From Phoronis australis (Eukaryota > Phoronida > Phoronidae), in NCBI GenBank assembly GCA_002633005.1, contig NMRA01000005.1:1667048-1727047 (forward strand): 60,000 nucleotides of DNA, in the 5' to 3' direction. Numbering within the stretch: the first letter of the stretch is position 1; each line of letters begins with the position of its first letter. Below, in pieces: positions 12,301 to 27,300 of the stretch. The notes under the pieces were generated by a model. The model had not been told where the DNA came from. It saw only the letters and a program-made list of their open reading frames with translations, and did no database searches. A program made the position numbers and the translations under genes.

Positions 12301-15300
12301 CTTTCTCATCAAACAAAGGTAAGCCAAGTTTGAGATGATTCAACATGCCACAAGCACCATACCTGAGCTCACATCATGGCATAGTGCAACCAGGGAAAAC
12401 TAGAAAAGTTTGTGATTGAACCACATGCAAGTGCCAACAAAATACCCATACTACTTGCAAGCCATGCTTGTCCTAACAAAATATGACTTACTAGTAAGTA
12501 CATTGCACATTAGCTACATTGCAACCTCCGTTACATACAAAAATATGGGTTTTCCGTGGAGAAGTGTCAGTCCTCAAACTTACACTTACTAAAGTTTTTA
12601 CCTCCTGTTCAAACACATTTTCTAAGAAAGGATTTATCCACTGGGGATTTAGACAGTGGGATCACTACAGCTCTCCTACATTTGACATCATTGCTGTCAT
12701 GGTTGCTTCTTTTTGTGTGTTACTGGTTGAATCCCAAGCATAATGGTTACAACCAACAAAGGCCAGTTACGGTAACAGGTAAACCCAAGTCAAAGACCAT
12801 TCCTGGTAAATTAAGTGTTTACTTAGTTTCAAGACTTGAATTGTTTCCTTATGAGAAATAATGGCCAAAGAAAACAACGTATCAGTAGTTTAACACGGAT
12901 TTGTCGTCTGATGTGTATGCTATCACAGTGTTGTGCCATAAGTGAGCGTTAAACAACACATGACATAATCAGAAAACAAAAGGGAAAATATGAATAATTA
13001 CGCATCATTCTTCTAAATTATTTAAAGGTAACTACCATAGACAGACATGAAGGAATATAGCATTTTCATTCTTTCCTTATTTTTGTTGAACAGTGTTATC
13101 TACTCACTTTGATTTCTGTTTTCAGTACAGTAACATCAGTTTCACCAGTAACAGAACTTGCCAAGTTAGTCTGAAAAACACAAAATAGGGACTACATAGA
13201 ACAGAAACTTAAAGCACCTATGAACCCATCTTTTCTACAAGAACCAAAATTTTACTTAAGACCATTTACTGCTATAAAATTAGTCCCAACTTGTTCCTTA
13301 CTTAGATGAGAAATGATATATTTCAGTTGATATTTCATTATTCCTATGTTCCGAGCGTAAAATGACACGTCGTGACCTGCCAACTTATGGAGTCTGAACT
13401 CAAACAATAACCAACTGTCAGTTCTATTGAAGTCATGAAGTCACCTCTAATATGACTTAAGCACAATTTGAAACCAATTTAATACTCTGATAAGTGGTCT
13501 AAATCGAAAGTTTTTTGTGATGGAAGGCAGGTTTGTCACTTAAACTCTTCAGTATTCTAGACCTAGTAGAAAACGGAACTTTCAAACATGTAAACTTTTG
13601 AAAAGTGGAAAATTGCAAGTTTAGCAATTAGTTTTGTGGAAGTTTGAAGAGAAATCGCAGTACAATTGACATTGGAAAGTTGAAAACGGATAGTAGAGTA
13701 ATATGGGTAACAAGTTAAGTTGCACAATGTGGTGTCTCACCTGGCTACTGACGAGCTGTCGCCAATGTTGTGTCTCCGCATGCAGACGTTGCACCTCCTG
13801 ATTGAGACGGTTTATCTCATGCTGAGACGCAATCACATCACTCAAGTCGGCTTCGTCACTATGGAAACCTAAATATGAAGTAATAAACTAAACGTGATTG
13901 ATGGTGACAAAGTAAACAAATGCCAGCCAACCTCCTTATTCACAGACAATGATTGACTAAGCCACACAACTTCAGAAAATGTCAAATAAAAATGATGTCC
14001 GTGATAAGATTACTCGCTATGGAGAAACACGTTTAGCACAGTCTCTGACTTCAACCATTATCAAGAGATAATTAATTATCCAATGTATCACAGATTATAA
14101 TCAACCCCTAAAAAATACCAGTATCATTTTTTTGCCAATTTCTCAAGCAGAAATATTCTTTTTAAAGAAAAACTTGCATAGTGCTATGCAAATTGACATT
14201 AAGTTTACACCCTGATAGGTTTAACAAGACATGGAGCATCCAGTAGTGATAATTAGTTCCATGACAATTAAAAATGCATTCAAAACAGCACATTACCTGT
14301 TAATTGGTTTAGATGGAGTATAATTGATAGTCTAACCACACAGTTCTCTACTTAGCTCTGAGCGGAATGACGTCAAATCTAAATATGTAGGCCCGTTATC
14401 TTAGTAAGACTAGCACCTGATGTTTACACAACACACCTAAGACTAATACAGACGGAGTTACTAAGCAGGTAAAACACACGCAAATAACCTTCAACATAAT
14501 GTTGATAGATGGTAAATTATAAATACTGTCTCACAAGGTTTAGACCTAATCAGGAACAAATTATGAAAAGAACCCAATACAACCACGGCCATTTTTCTAT
14601 GCAACATTAATGAAAAACAAGACTGTATCAATATAAAGTAAAAAGTATACAGCCGAACCAAACAGTACTAGCCTGGCTGAATCTGATATATTTTTGCATG
14701 ACAAGAAGCAAGTTTTCCGGTTTTTGTCTTCATTGAATGAAAACACACACTTAGCAGTCAAACCAAACATAATTCCAAAAACATTGAGACAATTTCGCTT
14801 AATTTAATATTTCATCCGAAATCAATTGCTAAAAAAATTAGCCAGTACACAAAAGTCACTGAAACAAGCAGTATATAAATTGACAACGAGCTCATGTCTG
14901 CAAGAAGTCTGACTAACTCACAATTATCCTATAACCTATAAAGCTTTAGGGATGATGGCTGAACAGCAGGAACCACCTGCCCAGTGGTGTAAGATACGAC
15001 ACTAATTTGCTTTGCATGGTACTGGTGAACAGTTTTTGCCTTCCACAAGGCCTCATCACAAAATTGAAGAAGGAAGTTTTCACAGTGTATTATAAGCAAG
15101 GTATATTTTCTGAATAAAAATGATTTCGTTATCACATGTCCAGTTGCACCAGGTCGCTAAGGTAATGTGTCTTATTAATTGTACAGTAAACATCATACAG
15201 GATCTTCAAAAAATGGGTTAGGCTGCCCTTAAAGGGATTTTTGTTTCCCTTGTCACACCCTCTCTCCTCTAAGATGGGTAGCTCTGTTGGTAAAATATTT

Positions 15301-18300
15301 TGCTTTTCCACACTTACTTTGTCAAGGTGCACTCATTTTTGTGGAAAAACTGAGGAAACAAATTATTTCACAATAATTCAAATAAAATGTTTTTTAGTCA
15401 CGCACACATTTTGCAGTCAGTCGTACATGGGGAAACAAAATAATTTACCTTTTACCTAATAAACAGATTCGCACCATAAGCAAACCAGTCAGTATAATCT
15501 ATGGTCATTTTGCTTATTACCTTTATCTCTCAACAGAGGGTTCTGGTGTCTGTACTTAAAAAAGCATGAGAGCAGACTCAAATAAACATGAATCAATACT
15601 ACCTATTTATCTTTCCCTACACAAGTTGGGTTGAGCAGTCATCTTTGAGAAGCAGGTGTTTCACGCTAATTTAAATACATCTACATAAAGGTGAGGCTTA
15701 TAGGAAGGACAGAAATGCAATCCAAAATTCAGGTGGAATGGGTAATGAAAACGTTAGTGATGAAGTCATCACTGACTCGGTAAATGAAGTACACAAGAGA
15801 TAAAAATATTAACGTGCTTGAAAATGCTGAAAAAACATTTTTTAGATTTTCACCTCAAAGATTAGGTACAGATTGAAGTACAAAAAGCCCAACCCTTTAA
15901 CTTTTTAAACCCAAACATCTCCTGAAAATAAGGTCACTTTAAGATAGCGATATCTACCAGTGGTACCATAGCGAGATAACTATCTTTTAACTCCACTTGT
16001 TTGAAATGAGGTCAAATTCACCTTTAGAACAACTCTAATAACCAGCTCATTATTGCAAATAGCTCATGCTCAGAAGGTCTAGATTAGTCACCTGGCAACC
16101 ACCCTAACAACTAGCCTTAAACACACAAGATTATCATGTGTTAGTGTAAAAAGAACAAAATGTGGAGAGCAGTGCCTCACGCACACCTAAATCAAGGTGA
16201 AGAGTGCAATGCCTGGAGATGAACTGAGCTAGAGTATGAACTTGGAATCAGCCTACTAATTATCATGAGCGCAAAAACAGTCCTGATACTGGACTAGCAG
16301 AAGTTAGCTATAATTAGGCGCAAAATACTCACGAAAGTTGCCATCTTAAATAAAAACAAGTATGCCATTTAACAGTCGTAACAAAATAAAATTCAATGTC
16401 ATCAGTCAGAGAAAAAGATGAGAATTCAAGTCAAATTAGAAATGAGCTGAAAGACCAGTAAGATTAGAACTGAGTGTGCCCAACTCGGCAAGGGTCAGAG
16501 GCAGAGAACATCACTACTGAGCTAAGCACCACCTATTGACTAAGTGACAAATCACGGAATAGTGGTATTTGCACCTGATATGCATTGTTTTAGTTTATTA
16601 TTATTATTACACTGAGAATTTTTCATTTCAACTTCAACAAGCAGTCATTACAACAAGAGAGCACTGTTGAAAACACAATACTTAATGAATGATCAACAGA
16701 GGCAAACTTTTGAAACACTGATTGTATGTTAACTACACTAAAATCTTACATGACAAACAAGTGAAGTTTTATGTTTACATGAAATCTACTGCAAGTAGCA
16801 AAGTAGCACCAAATAAACGCCTTATTACTGTAAAGTTCCATACCATAAACAGCTATCACCAGACAATGTTTTGACAAAGTGTGGGCATTCACTACATTGT
16901 TAAAAACCTTTAGACAATGATCAAATGGTAATTTAGGCAAATATTTTGTCAAAAATTAGTGAGAGTCTACCATAATAGGTTGACACAAAAATGGTTGGTT
17001 CATAAATTCCTATAGATGTCTATTCCACATAGTTACACACCCAGGTTCAAGCATGGTAGGTCTGAAAGTTTTAACATTTCCCTGGTGTCCATTTCATGAA
17101 AAGTGATTTAAGAGTTAACACGGAAATTTGGTTTTACGTTCCGCACAACAATTTCTGTACAATAATCAAATCTCACCCGAGTAAAAGTGCAACGTGTCTG
17201 AGAATAGACACATAAGTGCTAGTTACTGAGGTAATTCTATAAATTATTTCTTGACTTGGCTAAGATTTTTCAGCAGTTGTAACAATGCCAAAATGGACAA
17301 TCATCTTTCCGAACCACTGAATCTACTTTTTGAAGAGGGTGTCTAGTAAACAAAAGGAGATTCAACAGTTTGAAGAGGGAACACGCAGTTTGTAAAATAA
17401 TCTGATTGAACAGTAACAATAATTGTTTCACCATTGGTGCGGTATCTATTGCTAAATGCTTTACATCCCAATTCAAATATAAAAACAGGTCATCTTTGAA
17501 GGCGGGCAGATGTCTACATCGTTGTTCCCCATTACCGTAAGAACAGGACTGACCATAATGACAAGGCGTGTCACCAGTAAGAACAGAGAAAAACATCACA
17601 GTAACTCGTCAAGCCAGGAAAAGAAAGCACAACCTCACTATTATGTATCTAGAACATCATTAGACCCATAGCACATGATCCAATCTCTCTATTCCATCAA
17701 AATAGATCTAAGTGGATGGACTGGAAGCCATGATGCTGAGCATCCCATTAACAATAAACATCAAAAGACAACAACTTCCAAGGAAAAGTACGATTTCATA
17801 ATTCCTCACTTATTTAGCACACAATATGGTTGACAAGTGAAATTCTATTTTGTCAAATTTCTTCACAAAAATAAAGATTAAGAAATTTTTTGCATATTAC
17901 TATAACGGTGTGTACTGCCATGCAACAACAAGTTTTTCGTTATTAGCAGTCACGTAAGCAGCCTTTGAAAAATGATAGTTTTGGCAATTATTGTTGAGTG
18001 AAAATAAATAAAGAAATATCAACAATCTGCAGCAGAATAAAAGCACACATTAAGCTGTGAGCTAAGCCACATATAAGACTTTTAAAAGTTTAATAATTGG
18101 CTGAGGAGAAATGGTACCAGTCACAGTCATATATGTAAGAGCTGTCACTTCGCAATCAATGCCTAACATTACCGAATTCTATGAAATCCTGTTACTGGAC
18201 AAGAGCATAGAATTAAAAGGACATTTTAGATGCTCTAATTCTACAATTAATTAACAGTTCAAATATAAATATGTGCGATGAAGTTTACCTGATCTGTTGA

Positions 18301-21300
18301 CAACAGGTGAGGTGAGCTGTGATGTTGACGTGCTATGTGACAGGGTTGGTGAGCTAGGAACACCGGGACGGATGACGGAAGACAACAGGCGCTGCTCTAA
18401 CTCATGATGGCTGTGTTTCAAATCTTTAAGTTCAGCCTGAAATGTATCATAACTCCTTTAAACATACAGTGCAGTACATTACTTCACAACAATACAAACT
18501 GCAATGTGAACGACTTAGTTCTCAGGGAATGACAAAAAGTTGCCCATCCCAATCCCATAGTGAGTCAGATAAAAAACTGCGAACAAATAAAACATACGGT
18601 AAAATATCGGAAAAAACAATTGCCCAAATCTTGTTCTTCATTTTTGAAAGGCTTCAAACATTGCGGTGAATGTCATCAATGTTTCAAACATTGTTCGTTA
18701 GTAGCTTAGTTGGGTGTGGAACTTTAAAACGAAAAACCTTTGATTTGGTCTTACTTGTGAATATTAAAACATGAGAAAATAAAATATCACCGTGTCCTAA
18801 ATTGGTGATATTTTACCGCATATTTTCGTTGATAACCCAATGACCAGAGTTGCAAAACTGCATTTCATAAAACAATTGCATGACATATTAATCAAGTGAT
18901 TGCAAGTAAGCACCACTCTATTGACTACATTAAGTTCATAATTAAAATTTCCTCCAAAAATACAAGCAGATTCATAAGCATCTTGTAAAAGTTGCACTTA
19001 ACAAAGTCAACTGCTCATCTCATTAAGCTGGTAAATAAAATCATATTCACCACACATAGACTGAAGCACATACATGACCAAGAGTCACCACACACCTACA
19101 CGTCTTAAACTGGCTAATTTGTGTGTGTTTCATTAATTCTTCATAAATCGATTGTTAATAAATAATCTATAATAAGAAAACTGTCAATAACTATAATAAA
19201 GGATTATTCAATTTTCACTGACATGCTTGTGTCTCAAATTTACTTTTATGTTTCTCACATGGACATGTACCAAAATTCCGATACAGTCGCAGCTTTAAAT
19301 AGAGGCACATCAGCCTACTAGTAAGTGCATACACACGCAAACACAAGAATGCTGGTTCTACATACCTCCTTGCACACACACAAACACAAGAATGCTGGTT
19401 CTACATACCTCCTTGCACACACACAAACACAAGAATGCTGGTTCTACATACCTCCTTGCACACACACAAACACAAGAATGCTGGTTCTACATACCTCCTT
19501 GCGAGCCACAAGTTCTCTATACTCAGAAGAAATGGCGTTGATCTGCAGCTCAGCAGACTCAACATTCTCTTGCAATTCTCTGTTGGCATGACGAAGCTGG
19601 TCAATCTAATGTATAACAATTAAAAAACAGAACATTAGTGCACAGCTCATTTGTCATGGTTCGTACAAAACTTTGACCGAGAAATTCAAGGACTTTTTAA
19701 AGAATACTGAGGGTAGTTCAAGGCATACACAAAGCAAATTAAAATCCACCCACCCTTTCGCAACTGGGAAAATTCTTTAAAAAGAGGTAATCAAATTGAT
19801 AATACATATTTTTAATTATTATAATACAATACATATCATGATTTTTAAGACTTTTTAGATTTCTATTTATTGTGATAACCACCATGGTCCCAAGCACAAT
19901 ACAACAAGCTTAAAACTGTGAAATTTATCACTTGGTGCCTCTCACCAACCATGTGGAGATTTAAGGGCAAAACTCCCATTTTAGCAATATCAAATTGAAA
20001 TCATGGAAAAGTTTCAACTACTTCACACAAATCTCTATCAACTCAATAATAACTTTAGCAAACTGAAGAATTTGCATGAATGTTGGTTTCTGGAAAGGTA
20101 CTTCAAAAAAACCTTCGTCGTTGCCATCAGTAAAAATGCTATTACAATAAGTCAAAAACAATTTTCAAAAGTGTCATTTTTCCATTTTTTAAAAGTCGAG
20201 CTACCAGGCAGCAAATAATGTAAATGTTGCCACAGTACAAACAAACCCAATAACAGGCTATAATCTTATTCTTTATTCTTTTTTGAGAAATTTGACAAAA
20301 TGAAACTTCACATGTCTGCCATTTTGTGTACCAAATAGGGAAACAATTACAGTAGATGAACTTCAGATCTTAAAAAAGCCACAATGGTTTTCAAAAACCA
20401 ATACCAGATCTAATTTTAAACTTTTTATTAGATTACACGGCACTTGCAGTGGATTGGCCATCGTGGCTTTTCATCTTGGCCAGGTCTAGTGACACAGATC
20501 AGAGCAATGTTACTGGTATACACTGGTTTACACTAAGAGTCCCAGTTTGGTTTGAAAACAGCACATTAAACTAACACCCCATTAATCTCCGACACTGATG
20601 ACTTAAAAATGTTCAGTATGACTGTGAACATATGCTTGCACTGTTGGCACAAATTGCAAACTTTTGATCATTGAGAAATATTACTTTAGGCCTGGTACGA
20701 TGAACAAAAAAATTTTGCTTCAAGTCAAATGGGTGAAATATATCTTTTATATGTTTGCTGAATGCTTCTATCAACTTCTCAATTCGCTTGTTCACTGTGA
20801 TGTTACTTTGGTGTTCTGGACAAAAATCCCAAAAATTAGTAACAATGCTATTTATTAGGATCCTGAAGGGTCAAAAGGGTCTCTACTCTCTTTTTTCCCT
20901 TGAATTTAGTGATAACAAAATCTTAGAATTTTCAAATTATTGACTTGGACAAAAAAAGAGAAAAATTTTCCAGGTGACGCATCGTTCCACAAATAGGCTT
21001 GTGTGATACAAATATTTCCTTTTGTTGTAAAGTTTAGCTGAAATAAAGGTTTTTGTACGACTAAATTCAAAATAATGATCAAAAAGAGACGAAGAATGAG
21101 GAAACTGGAAATCAAAAAAGAGGAAGTTGAAACCACAAAAGCGGAAATCCTCTTAAAGAGCAAAATTCCAAGCTATGTTGGACCCCCTTTTAAAAAATCT
21201 TTGATCCAACATCCCCTTTTAAAAACTCCTGGATCTGCCCCTGTAATCATTACCTAATTATCAACATCACTCGTTTCTACTTTACAGTTCCCATCAACTC

Positions 21301-24300
21301 AATTTAGACTGTCTTGGATATTTTCTTATTGTATTCAGATTCATTCAAAATGTAATTTAAACAGCGAGCTAACCCTGTTGGTCTTTTATTGTTAGATCTA
21401 GTGTTTTGTTCCTTTATATTAACTTTGTTTATTCTGTTTTAATTAGGTCATTAAGTATTACACTTATTAATAATTGTTTAAATGTAACAATTCGCCTTTT
21501 GGTAACTGTATTTGCAAAATACACAAAATCTTGTATACATCAGAAACAAGTTTCAACATATACCATCAACTCAACATCCAAGCACAAAATGATTTTGAAC
21601 TAAATCTTAAAATATATTTATAAACAAATAAAGATTGAACTAGATTTATGATAATCTGCCTATGTTCCATACATTTCTCATGTCAAACACGACTTGAGAG
21701 TAACGTTCACAGAACAACAAAATTATGGCAAAATTATGCCAATATATAAAGAATTTTAGAAATTCACAGTACTATGTAACAAAAACGTGATAACAAAAAT
21801 AGTAGCTCATATTTTGCTCAAATAATCACCAACTGAATTAAATTTTATGTCAATTAGCACAAGTCATGTAAATGTTCTCAAATTGTCACATTAAAAAATA
21901 TTAGCGTGCAAGCAAAGCATCAGTACTACCTTGCGATTACTTTGATGATGACAGCGCCACTAACCATTTACTTCGATCTCTTTAACTACCCAAGCTGGTA
22001 TGAACGATTCAAATAAGTTTGCGGTTTACGTCGACACTCTGCTTACACCGAAGTTAACTAGATATGAAAGGCCCTTTACGCAGTGCTTACCTCTGTTGAT
22101 TGCACTGAACATTGATTTTCCAGTTGTTTAATTTTATTCCTTGCCACCCTCAACTCAGTTACATGATCTGCAACATAAATAAAGCAGAATTTAGTGATAA
22201 CAAATATTTCATACAAAGGAATTGCTAAAATTAAAAAACAATAAATCATGCATATTAATTACAGCACATAAATTAAGACGACATAACATGACAAAAATGT
22301 TACCAGTTTCCACTAGTATTACTGTAGCATACACTGCAGAAATATGTGACAAAAGTTGTCACCATGGCGTTAATTTGCTCCTTGTAAGTTCAGTTCACAC
22401 AAATACTTGAGCCCGATCACCTTGTTCTCAGTTAGCTGATCCTTGTAATCTTTTGTAGCGTAAACAGGACTAGGTGTATTTTATAAACGACTCAGTCCTG
22501 AGGACAAACACCAGGGTTCTAACTTAGTAAAAGCTCAGAGGGGAAATAACTAAGATTAAATAAGTTATTTTGCTTGCAGGCTTTGAAACGAGAAGAAATG
22601 AAATATTTAAAATTATTTACTTTACGTGTTTTAAAACTGCGAAAAATGTTTAAATTCTGTTTTTGCTTCTGGTGAGATGAAAATCATTTCAAACCCAGAA
22701 CACTCTCACTGCAGACTGACGACAAGCAGGACGTAAGTTAATGAAGAGATCACTATCACATGCTTTAGCGAATCAATAAGTGGTGAAGTGTTATTGTGAA
22801 CACTTAAAACAGAAATAAACGTGCCTTCCATCACAAAAAACAATTTGTGATTTAGACCACTTACCGTCATGAAATTGTTCACAATTTTCCTCAGTCTAGA
22901 ACGACATGATTTCAAGGCTTCAATACAACTGACAGTTTGTTCTTGCTTGAGACAAGGTTGTAGGTAGTCACGGCATATAATTTTGTGCGCCGACATGGTC
23001 TCGCCGAAAACCAAACTGCCAGTTCTTTGTAAACTAGTCGAAACCAATTTTAAAGTGGTAAGTGGTCTGAATCAAGTTTGTTTCTTGCATAGAACAAAGG
23101 TTCATAGCTGATTTACATTATTTCTATCTCAGCACAGGGGAATTTAATTATCACCTTCAATCTAGAAAATACCCGTCATTTTCTATAAAAGAGACTCATC
23201 AGTCACGATCTATGTCCAAATTCAGCCTTGAATTTAGTCACCTCTGTGCAGTCCCATCCACACACAGAACAACTTGCACTAGTGCAACTTGCCCCATTTC
23301 AAGTGGAGCACTCACATAGGCAGACAGTCACACATATCTGATAACTAGCGCAAGGTGGAAGTTGTTACTAGTCTATAATGCATGACAATGAACAACTGAT
23401 GCAAATACAACCTGCAAAAGAAGACCTGTCAGCAAGCAATATAAATACCTGGGACAAACTATACAAATGGGAAACCGTATGACCAATGAAATACAAATCC
23501 AAATAAGAGCTGGATGGAATTGCTTTGGAAAAAACAGAGAAATATTCCAAGATAAGAACATACCCATATCCTTGAAAAGAAAAGTATTTGACCAGTGCAT
23601 CATCCCCACAATCACCTATGGATGCCAAACATGGACCTTAACAAAACAGACAATTGCCAAGCTAAGAACAACACAGAGAGCAATGGAGAGAAAAGTGCTT
23701 GGAGTAAAGTTACTAGACATCGACAGGATTCCACACACAGAGATAAGAGAGCAGACAGGAGTCATGAACTTAATCAAGACAATTCTGAAATTGAAATGGA
23801 GGTGGGGCGGACATGTCGCCAGAGCACAGGACAACAGATGGACAAAAAGATGCAGAGAGTGGCAACCCAGATATGGAAAGAGATCAAGAGGACGGCCCCA
23901 AGCCAGATGGAGAGATGACATCGTGAAGACGAGAGGCACAACGTGGATGAGAGCGGCAAGAGACAGGACAAATTGGAAGGCATTGTCGGAGGGCTACATC
24001 CTGCAGTGGATGGACAATGCCTAGAGTCAGTCAGAGTCAGAGTCAGCAAGCAACTGCAGCTGATTATTTTTCACCTTGCACCAGCTTTGCAGCCACACAG
24101 CGATTAGAAGAGACACAAATTACCATAGAACAAGTTACCCTACCTCGATCGAATAAGTTGTCTTAAGTGGGAAAACTTGCACCAGTTTCAATAGAGTCAA
24201 GATAGCAGTCAAAAATAGCAACAACTCATTCCAGGAGTAACTTATTCTAGGGTATCTGTATATTGACGGCATTAAACACATTCCCTAAACAAAAGAAAGA

Positions 24301-27300
24301 CTGTCATAAAACTTGTTTGTAACTAGTAATATTCAAACTCCAACTGACAAGCATTGGATGGTAGCACACAAAGTCCATAGTTATTCACTCCATTGCCACT
24401 GCAAAATTTGTACCACTTGATAGAAGTCAAGACATCTGTCAACCTCCACCCAACAATATGTATAGAGAGTGTCATACAGCCAGGCCTTCATCCAGCATAC
24501 ATCCTGGGCATCCAAATGGACGCAAGGACGCCCAATGTATCATTTGGATGCCCAGCATCAATCAGAATTTCTCCACCATTGTAAGACTCAAAGTTAATGA
24601 CAGTTTAAGAAAGAAATATTGACCCTTTCAAGTCAAAAAGAATCATACAATGAATTGAAGATGATGCAATGTTCAAGCTACTGAGAAGACATGTCAATCA
24701 TTAGCACATGTTTTGTGTCTACCAATGTAGTCTACCATACTTTCAGTGTCTTTTCACATCTCTTTATATACAGCAGCACAACATTGGTTGACTGCAAACT
24801 GGTGTTTCAGAGCTGTAGTTTCATGTTTTTCATCTTTTTTAAGACACCAAAAGCAAAATAAATGTCATTAGTGTAAATACTACATTGTGCAACAAGAATA
24901 TGCATATTTAAAATTTTTTGAGTTTGCACCCGTTTCACGCTTTTCAACGCGCATTTTAATGTTTTAATATGAAGCAGCAGTGACACACATCATCTGTGCA
25001 TTTTTGTCGAGTTGGTCACTGCAGCTCTGATGACTCATTGTATACAGTATAAAAGCTTGTCAAGATGATATGATAAACTTTATAACAATAATTTGACTTG
25101 AGATCACCAAAAACATAGTGTACTCATTGTTTGACCAATATCTGTAATATTCTGTATATATACTTGGCTGTTTTTATGTATTTAGACATAAAAGTTTTGG
25201 TCCACGCACTGTTTTAAGTAAAAAGAGCGCACAACAGGGGAGCTGTTTTTGTAAACTTAGATGTAAAAGCCTTGGTCTACGTATTTTTTGTAAAAACCGC
25301 ACTGTAGCCGTGGGGGGATTTCTGGTGAAATGTGGTGTGGGGTGAGGGTAACGCATCACTGGAATCATGGACGCCCTGGAATATTGGGAACCCCATTTTG
25401 GACACCATATTTTCGAAATCCTGGATGGAGCCCTGCACACAGCTGAGAGATTAAAAATATTGCAGGGTTAAGTTTAAAACACCATTCAGGGTTCAATGCT
25501 TAGCATAACATCAACTCGCAAATTACGATGTAGCAAAATTCCATAGTCACCAAATGGGAACTGAGATCATCAAACCCTGTAGGCAATGACCATCGCCTCT
25601 GTTGGCCCGAACCAGAGGCGATGCAGCTCCTATAGGCGCTCCATACGCTGGAAGCTTTTCGGCAAATTATGCCTCGCACCGACTAAACCATCAAACTCAA
25701 GTTGTTATAAATACCTTTTGCGCATAGAGGAACACCTTAGGAGGTTGTAGATGTGTTTAATTCCTTCCAACTAGAACTAATACTCCCGTTATCAAACTTT
25801 TTCTTCGAGCAGTCCCTATTTCAGTTCCCAAAATCGTGAACTCAACATTTTCACTCGGCACACGCCAAGAGATTCTTTTAACCAGTCCGAAGGTCAGAAG
25901 TTGCGGTCCTACCGGCGAACTTTGAAAGCTGAAGTTCCCGCCCCTTGCGTACGTGCTGCCGGGAACCAGCCGTGCATTTGCCGTGTTGTTAAACATTACA
26001 AGAGCAACGCAGAGCGTTGAAATGCGCCCACAACTGCACCGTATACGGTATCCTTCTAGGGTTGTTTATTGGTACCAAAAAGTGGCCAGTAGAGGGCATA
26101 TATGTAGTAATGTTGTACTTTGCAAAATGNAATTTCATGAAAATCCGTTAAGGACTTGTGAAGATACAGAGGTAAACGTAAAAAAATAAAATTGCCACTA
26201 GGGGGCACACTGGTACGCGGATCCGTCCAAAAGTCATCTTCGTCTGTTGTTAACATCATATAAATACACTTATTAAATTTCGTAAAAATCCTGCGAACGG
26301 TTTAGGAGATACAGCCATAGGCGCAAAAAAAAACAAAATTGCCACTAGGAGGCGCCACAGTAGTCGAAATGGTCGGAAAATCATCGTCAACCGTCCTCTA
26401 CATAGTAAGCATATACATGCCAATTTTCAAAATCATCCTTTGAGCGGTTTGGTTGATAGAGAGGTGAACGCACAAAAAACTCGAAAACACTAAAAATGGC
26501 CACTAGGTGGCGCAAACTATGTCGAATCCATCTGAAAACGAGAGGATAGCGTCATCTCACTAATAGGTGCCTACATACCAAATTTCATGAACATTCGTTT
26601 AGGACTTTTGAAGATACAAAGCTAAGCGTAAAAAAATAAAATTGCCACTAGGGGGCACACCGGTAGTCGGATCCGTCCGAAAGTTCGCACATGCAGTCCC
26701 ATTCATGAATGGAACATATGTGCCAAATTTCATGAACGTATGTCAAAGGGTTTTGGAGATAGAGCAGCGGACGCCGGACGCCGCCCGGACGGACGGAGAT
26801 GACGGCATAATGCGTCCACATATAAATATGTGGGTGCATAAAAATTTAAAATATGTGCACAAAGACTATTAAATGTCATATCAACAGCATTTAGTTTTAT
26901 CAAATACAAACAATAATTCATTGAAATACAATCAGTTTCAAGTAACGCCAATTAAAGACAAGTATAAGTGGTGGCATTTTGGAAATGAACATTTGACTGA
27001 CAAGACCACAATGGCTCACCTTTGGCCTATTTAAAGATTAAGGTCATAAAGTCACATCACCAGCGAGCGCGGTAAAAATTGGAGCATGCACAGCATAAAT
27101 ATGTTGAGTTCACGATTTTGGGAACTGAACGAATGACTGCTCGAACAAAAAGATTGATAACGGAAGTATTTGTTCGAGTTGGAAGGTATTAAACACACCG
27201 CCAACCTCCTAAGGTGTCCCTCTATACGCAAAAGGTATTTATAACAACGTGCCTTTCATGCTTAAGCCAGTGCGAGGCATAATTCGCCGAAAAGCTTCCG

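Larger units (their letters stand above)
7142..13107 (-). other. TRIP11 intron 6
   Basis: The largest visible TRIP11 intron (6.0 kb). It holds a small hairpin at about 7286-7353 (GGAGCAAATAAATCA with its inverse TGATTTATTTGCTCC), a split CAGGGGTCC MITE (8527-8779), a 20-bp tandem duplication (10929-10966) and an unexplained 140-codon ORF (11427-11849). Confidence 0.65.

Noticed and set aside
19330-19501. CRISPR-like array
   Set aside because: The units are contiguous with no unique spacers, in a eukaryotic intron; it is a minisatellite.
23616-24049. Minus-strand ORFs opposite the LINE
   Set aside because: They are antisense shadows of the RTE frame, which has clear family motifs on the plus strand.
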